From the NCBI RefSeq assembly GCF_037392515.1, contig NC_090291.1, forward strand, positions 40,221,501 to 40,285,500: a DNA stretch of 64,000 nucleotides, in the 5' to 3' direction. The stretch comes from Haliotis asinina (taxonomy: Eukaryota; Mollusca; Gastropoda; Lepetellida; Haliotidae). A model generated the notes under the pieces. The model searched no databases. It was not told where the DNA came from and saw only the letters and a list, made by a program, of their open reading frames with translations. Below, in pieces: positions 59,201-64,000 of the stretch. How positions within the stretch are numbered: the stretch's first letter is position 1; each line of letters starts with the position of its first letter. The position numbers and the translations under genes are program-made.

Positions 59201-62200
59201 TTTACATTTATAGGATATTATATCAGCGTCCATGTCATACTATGTTTTACGACCTGAGTGCCTAAATGTTGGTATTTCCCGAGTGAGAGAGCACGATACA
59301 GGCATGAATATAATAATCTCTTTATTACTGAAGTCGTCAAAAGGGGGAAAATAAACACAAAACTACTTTCAAGCATAGACTATCACCGTATGGCATGTAG
59401 AACACAACGTCACAGAAGAAACGTGATGTCATAGCATTGTTCATGACATTGCTTCTCCATGACACCATGACAAAGTGGTATTTTGCCCTTCTATGCAATA
59501 TATGAAACCCCAAATTTTTCCTCTCATAGGTAATAAATATTTATATATACTTATGCCATATCTATTTACTTATGATAGCAACACTTAATTTAATCTACTG
59601 CTGGAACTTTATGTCTGATCACTAGATAAACAATATAATCATTGCTGATAAATGCCTAACAATATATAAAAACAGAAAAATAATACATTTACTGCATTTG
59701 TTGTGTCCTTTGTGTCAATGAGAAAAGGGAAACTTGCAAAGCTTGAACAAATATTTGCTTCACATATGTAGTCATAAACTCTGTTATAAAATACACATGA
59801 GCAAATGCACCGAGGATTAAAACCTGGTATGGTTTTGTACATGTTTATACTAAGTCTTAACATTCATAACAATTTACTAAACTAGACAAATGATTTCATA
59901 TGTTTACAAAAAAACTAAATTTTTATATTTAAAAACCTCTACATGGATATAGTAACTGGAAATACATTTTCATAGTTACTAAAATTCAAATGTTCATAGC
60001 TACTAAAAAACAAAAGTACTAAAAACTAAATTGATCAGGTTATGAAAATTCATGAAAGTTTTCAGGATGTGTTTTCATGTCCCAATGAAACTTTATGAAA
60101 TGTTACATTTGAATCATTTCAATCGGCCACTGTTTATCCAATTTACTCATGGTATAAAGTAGTTTTGTTTCAATCAGTTGATTTAAACGCAACTGAAAAA
60201 TTACTACCACTGTTTAAACAGACAAAACAAACGTAACATTGATGAAAACTAAAACATTAATTTCTTCTCAAAGTACAGAAATATCATTACAAGAAAATGC
60301 TGAATGATGAGAGGGCTATTTCATGTGTAATGAGTGCAAAAAACTCTGTCACCCTGTCAGCTGAATGTCCACATAACTGAAAGAAATACTAATTTTCAAA
60401 ATGTAATCTTTCAGAATCCATTTGATGAAGTGGAGGTCTTTTACTATCACAAACATTTTAATGATATATTTCTTTTAAGTGTAAAAACACTGTCAAAACC
60501 TTTTGATGGAAAGAGACCAGAATCATTTACATTGTTTTTCAATGTTACCAGTTATTGTCAAACGAATGACAGAAAATTGATAAATTTGATGGACCTTGCT
60601 TGAAGTGAGTTTTAAATATTTTGAATCAAGCAAATCTGAAACTTTCAACAGTTCATAATATTCAGATAAAACTTCAGTTACTTTGCCTTGTGGAGGACTG
60701 TTTTCACGTTTTAAACCGAAATTTTGCTTTATTTTTAAAAAGCAACAAGAAGTATTCCCCCTTCACTGGTCAAGCACCCCGAAAGGAGATGTGGAGAATT
60801 GATCTGGCACACACACAAACATATTACACCAAATACACTTTTGCTTGAATAACAAAATGCATTATCATCATTCTGTGTTTTAAAATTAATTACATTAGTT
60901 TTAACGAATTGAGAGAATTACAATTTCATATTTTAAGAAGGCAGGGTCTTGAGTGACATTATCAAAAAGATCACATTCTTCAGCGATGAAACCTGGCACA
61001 AGACAGTTTGTTTAAAGATACATATAGACTTAGTTTTTGTAGAATTTCAGGCTTTTTAGATGTGAGCTTTAATTATTTAACTAACTAGGGTGAAAAACTG
61101 TTAGAACTACCTTGTATGGCAGTTAACCATAAAAATATTCTCTTAATAAAGAGTTTGGGATCCTGAAATTTCAATTTGGAAAGGAAGCATAATATATCCC
61201 ATGAACACACCACCATTTCTCATTAATACCGCTCCAAGACAAAATAGTAGTCCCACATGTTTGCATGGGGTGTCATCCTTGATTTTGTTGGTTTTCAATG
61301 ATGTCAATAAATCATAGCAGAGTATTAATGGTGACAATCATCTTGCATCATACAGGTGTTTGTGTTTGTTCCTCCCCTTGCATCATACGGTTGTTTGCGT
61401 TTGTTCCTACCCTTGCATCATACAGTTGTTTGTGTTTGTTCCTATCCATTTTTCTTGTGTGTGTGTTGTTGTTTTTTTAAATGAAAATTGTACACATGCA
61501 AATTTCATGTCATACACCAATCATCTTTCCAGAGCGATTACTGTACAAACTGCTGTTGTGATAATGAAGTACATGTGGTGATGCACTCTCAAGACATTCA
61601 TCATACTCATATCAACATTGACTGACTCTGTTATATCTCCCAATGTTTTCAATCAAATTTAAAATGAAACTCCCTTATTGTTTTTGAAGAGCACATATTG
61701 GTGACTGACCAAAAAAAGTGTCTGTGTGTGTTTGTGCTTTTCAAATTACTAGTCTGTGTCAGTCCCTGAACCACATCATGTAACCTACAGCCTGTCCCTC
61801 CTTGCAATGCTTGAGCATTAAATAAAGCGAGTCTAGATTTCTCCAGGTTTGCAATGTCCCACCTCACCAGGGCTCCTTTTCAATGTAAATGTTTGTTGGG
61901 TTTTTTTTGTTACTGTCAAAATTTTATATATGTAGGGACCAGGCATTAGTCTATTGAAAATGGCTGCAGAGTGTGATTATAGAAATGACACTTTGACAAC
62001 CATGGGGTGGTATTTGGACGCCACGGCTTATCTACACAACGGCTTATCTACACAACATAGATAGGAATCTAACTCACTGTTAGCAACCAACATGAAATGT
62101 GACTGGGTGACAGATATACTGCCCAAGATATCTGCTCTACCTTGTACATTTCACATGATGTCTTTGTGTATCTTAGTAGAAATTTGCCTTGAAAACACAG

Positions 62201-63784
62201 CCTAGTATGATTGTGTTGGGATAGCAGCCTGTGACAAAATATAATGAGTGGATTTGTGCCATGCCAGATTCCTTACACTTGATGCAAACTTAAAGCAGCA
62301 ACATTACTACCCCTCATTGATCAGTAGGCATTCATTCTCAGCTCCCTGGGAAGTACACAAAGTGCAAACCTGAAAATGTTACTCATATTGCACCAGCTTC
62401 AGTACAATCAGTGCAGCTCAAAGCAGCAACACTATTAACACTCAATGATCAGTGGGCATTCGTTCTCAGCTCCCTGGGAACCATTACATTATTCCCCTTA
62501 TGTCAGTGGCCTACCTTCTGTTTGTCCTCCATCTTCTGTCTTGATAGAGGGCTCATCAGATGACACTGAAAGAAAATAATAACAATTATTTGGTGGAAAA
62601 TAATTCAGAGTCTTTTTTAAACAAAAACATGGTCCTGAGTTATCTTCCTTTAGGGTGCCAGGATCCACTCATTCATGTAGACTAATAATTATATATAAAT
62701 GAGCACATTTTGCAGAGAGAAAGCTCATAGTAAAAAAATAAAAAATAATGAAGAGGAGAGCTGAGACTACATTTTCAGCAGCTGTGGAAATCTAGACTTG
62801 CTACATTTTCTAGACTTGTGCGATCCTTCTTGGGTATATTTCTGATGACACTGTTCAGGAAACAGAACACAATGACCTAATGGCTACATGGCAGTATGAC
62901 AGACTACAGCACATGCTGTTGTTTTCATTAACCTGCATGTCATGAATAACTGTGAGTCTTTTCCTATGTCAGTCATTGTTGATTAGATTGCACCAACACT
63001 GTACCTGTTGTATGATACTAGCCTGTAAGTGACGGACCAGATAATTCAGTGATAGATATGATAGATGACAAACTACCCCTTCATGCGTTTGTCATCAAGA
63101 AAGTCACCAGGCTGGCAGGTAACCTGAATATGCCAAACCTGGACAAAAATTTATTGTAGTTTGTGAATGAAATTTTGAGGCTTGATACTTAAAAATTCAT
63201 TTGTCTATCTGAATATAAACATAGTGGTCCTATACAGTCCTATGCAGTGATCAAATGAGAATGATTTTAAAGCAAGTAGTGACAGCAAGAACGAACTTCC
63301 CTGTAACTCCCGTGCGTTAGCAGCCCTTAACTCAGGGCTATTCAATCCAGACTGCCCAACATGTTGCACACGAAACTAGAAAGAAGCCAAACTGTCGCCT
63401 TTAAACGTCCCGTTCAAGGTCTTCTAGCTTAATACAAAAATAATCAACATGGGCATAAAACTGAAAATATCAGAGAGTACAGCTACGCAAAGAGGCACAG
63501 AACTCTCCTTGATTGCCAACCAGTAATTTGTCTGTAATTGAAAACAGGTTTCCTTCTCTAGGTAATTTAGGCACAGAGAGTAAACTACGGGTCGAAGTGG
63601 AAATACTTTGAGCTATGACTGGTTCGACTCAACAGAATGATACCTAAATAAAGGTGGCTACAGGACAAGGTATTTACTTCGAGTCAACGATAAGTTCGAA
63701 TTCTAATTACACAAAATTAGCGAGGTCCTTAGTGCAGCATATACCTAGAAGTCTTTGCACTGTATCAAGGTCGATGTAGGCCAT
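38338..63784 (-). CDS. ZFPM: Friend-of-GATA (FOG/ZFPM/U-shaped) zinc finger cofactor, seven exons
   Basis: Exons 63784-63745, 62565-62515, 45747-45308, 43670-43553, 42650-42438, 41812-41642 and 41204-38338 join in phase to 3900 bases (1299 residues). FOG proteins bind the N-terminal finger of GATA factors through C2HC fingers and recruit CtBP and other corepressors in the nucleus. Residues about 120-241 form the PR-like domain (AGSSLGPFQGE, then GDRIWCEVVSDLEEG.ELI). C2HC fingers start at 294, 435, 733, 814 and 1263; C2H2 fingers at 393, 902, 930, 1025 and 1058; a degenerate one lies at 872-890. PLDLS, the CtBP-binding motif, is at 592-596. The last finger, YCKNCDISFTYPATF..HKKYYC, closely resembles the terminal finger of vertebrate FOG. 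The interior is rich in SP/TP. Vertebrate FOG-1 is about 1006 residues, FOG-2 1151. Family assignment is very secure; exon 1 is the weakest part. Confidence 0.93.
41389..41518 (+). repeat. SINE family 2 in FOG intron 6
   Basis: GTGGTTAAAGGGTTCACTCA, CCCAGGTTCATTCCCCACAT (B-box), AAGCCAATTCCTGATGTCCC, then GATATTGCTAAAAGC and CTCACTCA. Confidence 0.8.
41642..41812 (-). CDS. ZFPM: FOG exon 6 (first C2HC finger)
   Basis: 171 bases, phase 1 in and out. Acceptor CTGTTTCAG, donor GAGG|GTAAGA. Encodes a finger with Cys294, Cys297, His310 and Cys315 and the LQGHLAYYC ending typical of FOG finger 1, followed by an acidic linker. Confidence 0.95.
42438..42650 (-). CDS. ZFPM: FOG exon 5 (end of PR-like domain, Pro-rich linker)
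   Basis: 213 bases, phase 1 in and out. Acceptor CTCCTTCAG, donor TCATG|GTGAGG. Encodes GDRIWCEVVSDLEEGSELIG, then a Pro/Glu-rich linker with VKPE and a basic KRSRS patch that could serve in nuclear import. Confidence 0.92.
43335..43450 (-). repeat. SINE family 1 fragment in FOG intron 4
   Basis: AATTATCAGTTGGACCAAAC, AATCCAGTGCCTGTTACC and ATCAACCAAGTTGTCAAGC: the middle of family 1 in reverse. Confidence 0.6.
43553..43670 (-). CDS. ZFPM: FOG exon 4 (PR-like domain, middle)
   Basis: 118 bases, phase 0 in, 1 out. Acceptor CATCCCTCAG, donor CTTGAAG|GTGAGG. Encodes VTAQSGAWLALLRTATNNAV and KNTCVHLE, aligning with the core of the FOG PR-like domain. Confidence 0.92.
43860..45125. repeat. Satellite-like array of about 173 bp, seven units, in FOG intron 3
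   Basis: Units begin near 43868, 44021, 44197, 44370, 44544, 44716 and 44889 with GACTAAGTCNGAAACGTTTC. They share AAACCTGTACATAGCAAAAG, ATATATCTACCAAGTTTTGC and TTTTTGAGTTCTGCTCCGGA. The array ends in a GACGGACGG tract and AACTATATCCCCCCGCATTA, a non-repeated terminus near 45045-45125. The open frames inside are artefacts of the repeat. Confidence 0.9.
45308..45747 (-). CDS. ZFPM: FOG exon 3 (start of PR-like domain)
   Basis: 440 bases, phase 1 in, 0 out. Acceptor TAGTTTCAG, donor CTACAG|GTGAAC. First 90 residues are Ser/Gln/Glu-rich with a VKQE motif. Then LPKDVLYLKRVEI, CWVVCCAIPLQAGSSLGPF and VRVGDLILQ, the first strands of the PR-like domain. Confidence 0.92.
45900..46200. promoter_or_regulatory. 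CpG-richer patch upstream of FOG exon 3
   Basis: CG dinucleotides are denser than in the surrounding intron, including the self-complementary ATCGATTTTCGAT. On the minus strand this lies 150-450 bases upstream of exon 3, where an alternative promoter could sit. Weak, composition-only evidence. Confidence 0.2.
46299..46490 (+). repeat. SINE family 1
   Basis: TTAGTCTTCAGCAACCTCTT, GGTTGGTCAGACTCGCTGAC, TATTGACAGACTCGC and CCAGAATATTGCTGAGTG blocks in order; tail replaced by an A-rich run. Confidence 0.75.
47866..47995 (-). repeat. SINE family 2
   Basis: GATTTTACGCCACTTTTAGC, ACCAGAAATGAGCTTCACAC, reversed B-box GAATCGAACCTGGG, GCGTGACGAGCGAATGC and ACTAGTCTACC (reversed A-box). Confidence 0.85.
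48076..48325 (+). repeat. SINE family 1, best full-length copy
   Basis: ATAGACCTTCAGCAACCCAT, GAGGCGACTAATAGGATCGG, GGTCAGGCTCGTTGACTTGG, ACAGACCGCCGCCATATAGC, GGAATATTGCTGAGTGCTGC, AAAACTAAACTCACTCACTC. Useful as the window's reference copy. Confidence 0.9.
48789..48862 (+). repeat. 37-bp exact direct repeat
   Basis: CTATTTTCGGTGACTGATTG and the following 17 bases occur twice back to back, starting at 48789 and 48826. Each holds an inverted CCAAT box. Confidence 0.9.
49031..49140 (-). repeat. SINE family 2 fragment
   Basis: AAGCCGCTTTGGCAATATTC, AATATCATGGCAGGGGAAAC, GACTTAACACATTGCACC, GGAAATCAAATCTG (decayed B-box). Confidence 0.65.
49562..49725 (-). repeat. SINE family 2
   Basis: GTGAGGGAGTAAGGTTGTAC (tail), CACATTTAGCAATATTCAAG, GCTTCACACATTGCACCAAT, GGGGAATCGAAACC (B-box reversed), TTGGCTACC. 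Confidence 0.75.
51687..51850 (+). repeat. SINE family 2
   Basis: GGTTAGCATAGTATTTAAAG, ACAGGTTTGATTCCCCACAT (B-box), GCCGATTTCTGGTGTCCCCT, ATTGCTGGAATATTGCTGAA. Confidence 0.8.
54281..54492. mobile_element. CAGGGGTGGAAA inverted-repeat element, 212 bp
   Basis: Starts CAGGGGTGGAAATAAC and ends TTTTTTCTACCCCTG, inverse complements over 12 bases with one mismatch. TAATG flanks both sides (54276-54280 and 54493-54497). CAGGGGT ends recall hAT-type elements, although those make 8-bp duplications. Confidence 0.65.
55651..55668 (+). repeat. Poly-C run (18 C)
   Basis: Eighteen consecutive C at the start of a strongly pyrimidine-rich 500-base region. Confidence 0.95.
55690..56162 (+). repeat. Pyrimidine-rich tandem repeat of about 80 bp, with a later part at 56360-56470
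   Basis: CCCCCTTTCATGACCCCCTC, TATACCTGTCTCCCTTGTTT, CTATGTGTCCC and ATTTACATACTCCCCC recur in order about five times with drift. The array is interrupted by the element at 56163-56357 and resumes after it. All three frames stay open for 60-100 codons because of composition. Confidence 0.85.
56163..56357 (+). mobile_element. TAGTCTGT element inside the 80-bp array
   Basis: Begins TTAGTCTGTCATACAGACC, contains AGAATGCCCACGCAAG, TCTGAAAATGAAGAG, CAGTAAAATATGTTCATTTC and ends CTGTTAGTCTA. Nearly the same as 56878-57066. Confidence 0.85.
56500..56877 (+). repeat. 45-bp minisatellite
   Basis: About eight units of CTGCCCTATACTGTCCCATG, TCAAGTTTACCTTCATCAG, TGTATA. The period is a multiple of three, so a 143-codon minus-strand frame (56947-56516) reads a 15-residue repeat (DEGKLDMGQYRAVYT). 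Diverged units continue at 57076-57240. Confidence 0.95.
56878..57066 (+). mobile_element. TAGTCTGT element with 9-bp target duplication
   Basis: The 189-base element is flanked by CCTCAGCAG on both sides (56869-56877 and 57067-57075). Removing the element and one CCTCAGCAG restores a continuous 45-bp minisatellite unit, which supports a true insertion. No terminal inverted repeat seen. Confidence 0.85.
58697..58842 (-). repeat. SINE family 2, well preserved
   Basis: TATGCCGCTTTTAGCAATAT, CACCATAAATGAGCTTCACA, CATGTGGGGAATTGAACCCA (B-box reversed), CAGCATGACAAGCGATG, CCACTAGGCCACCTCACTGC (A-box reversed). Confidence 0.85.
61342..61447 (+). repeat. 35-bp tandem repeat, three units
   Basis: CTTGCATCATACAGGTGTTT, GTGTTTGTTCCTCCC starts at 61342, 61377 and 61412. 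Confidence 0.9.
62270..62480 (+). repeat. Direct duplication of about 90 bp near FOG exon 2
   Basis: AAAGCAGCAACATTACTACC and CATTCATTCTCAGCTCCCTG at 62290-62352 recur, diverged, as AAAGCAGCAACACTATTAAC and CATTCGTTCTCAGCTCCCTG at 62418-62477. On the minus strand it starts about 35 bases after the exon 2 donor. Confidence 0.8.
62515..62565 (-). CDS. ZFPM: FOG exon 2
   Basis: 51 bases, phase 1 in and out. Acceptor TTTCAG, donor AGAAG|GTAG. Encodes an acidic stretch, VSSDEPSIKTEDGGQTE, with an IKTE sumoylation-type motif. Confidence 0.75.
62566..63744 (-). other. FOG intron 1
   Basis: 1.2 kb without repeats of note, apart from a weak reverse match to the TAGTCTGT element around 62770-62850. 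No exon or RNA gene seen. Confidence 0.45.
63745..63784 (-). CDS. ZFPM: FOG exon 1 (predicted first coding exon)
   Basis: ATG 63784 in a good context (CCAGCCATGG), with an in-frame TAA 18 bases upstream. Encodes MAYIDLDTVQRLL and ends in phase 1 at the donor CTAG|GTATAT, matching exon 2. It does not encode the basic NuRD-binding N-terminus known in vertebrate FOG; another first exon may lie beyond the window. Confidence 0.6.
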
Positions 63785-64000
63785 GGCTGGAATACGAGTT
63801 TATTCATATGAACTACGAGTTCCTGTGTGGCAACCTTAGAAGGTTTCTATCAGTCGCTTCAGTATTATGTTTGTAAGCTTACAGAAGTTTCATTATCTAA
63901 ACCAATCATGGTGTAACAGATTACCACTAATTACCTCGAGACAATGTCTCAGGTTGGCACAACCCACTAATTGCAGCGTCTAGATTCTCTGGACCCACCC

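Larger units (their letters stand above)
45748..62514 (-). other. FOG intron 2 (16.8 kb), overall content
   Basis: No additional exon supported. It holds SINEs (46299, 47866, 48076, 49031, 49562, 51687, 58697), a 37-bp direct repeat (48789-48862), an inverted-repeat element (54281-54492), pyrimidine-rich arrays and minisatellites (55651-57240), a 35-bp repeat (61342-61447) and a 90-base direct duplication (62270-62360 with 62395-62480). Long stretches, such as 49800-51600, 52750-54200 and 59000-61000, are plain AT-rich DNA in which I see nothing. Confidence 0.5.

Noticed and set aside
60334..60603. 89-codon plus-strand frame
   Set aside because: AT-rich chance frame without domain or splice context in FOG intron 2.

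Overview
The window looks like a piece of a marine gastropod nuclear genome, most likely an abalone (Haliotis-type). The genes are AT-rich and heavily split by introns, and they sit in a dense field of short interspersed repeats. Many copies of two SINE-like families end in a (CTCA)n tail. I place the organism from the style of these repeats and the animal-specific genes, not from a search. There is no sign of bacterial or organellar DNA, operons, CRISPR or rRNA.

Three genes can be supported by joining exons whose splice sites and phases agree. (1) At the left edge, minus strand, 1-2860: the first three coding exons of an unrecognised, charged, helix-rich protein that runs off the window. (2) Plus strand, 4688-20701: a six-exon NIPSNAP-family gene of about 211 codons with a short N-terminal exon, a probable GC-AG intron and a compact second half. 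A CpG-enriched interval (about 4190-4690) lies between genes 1 and 2, which are head to head. (3) Minus strand, 63784-38338: a seven-exon Friend-of-GATA (FOG/ZFPM/U-shaped) transcriptional cofactor of about 1299 residues. It has a PR-like domain split over three exons, eleven zinc fingers (one degenerate) and a PLDLS CtBP-binding motif. All exon phases fit and the joined length is a multiple of three.

The rest is introns, intergenic DNA and mobile DNA. Introns of gene 2 hold a decayed Tc1/mariner-type transposase, a probable Ty3/gypsy integrase scrap, a THAP-like fragment and several tandem repeats; one of these runs directly into a splice acceptor. From 21.0 to 29.6 kb there is an inverted-repeat element, a 43-bp minisatellite and a 3301-bp tandem duplication with almost no differences between copies (layout X-M-X-M-X). 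From 29.6 to 38.3 kb there are SINEs, small palindromic elements and the probable 3' UTR of the FOG gene. The large FOG introns carry a seven-unit satellite of about 173 bp, 45-bp and roughly 80-bp minisatellites, a nested element with a 9-bp target duplication, and scattered SINEs.

The most interesting material is the mollusc FOG gene with its unusual first exon and extra fingers, the near-perfect 3.3-kb tandem duplication, a 321-bp foldback element with a clean 7-bp target duplication, and several small inverted-repeat families that recur within the window. I found no clearly new protein system.
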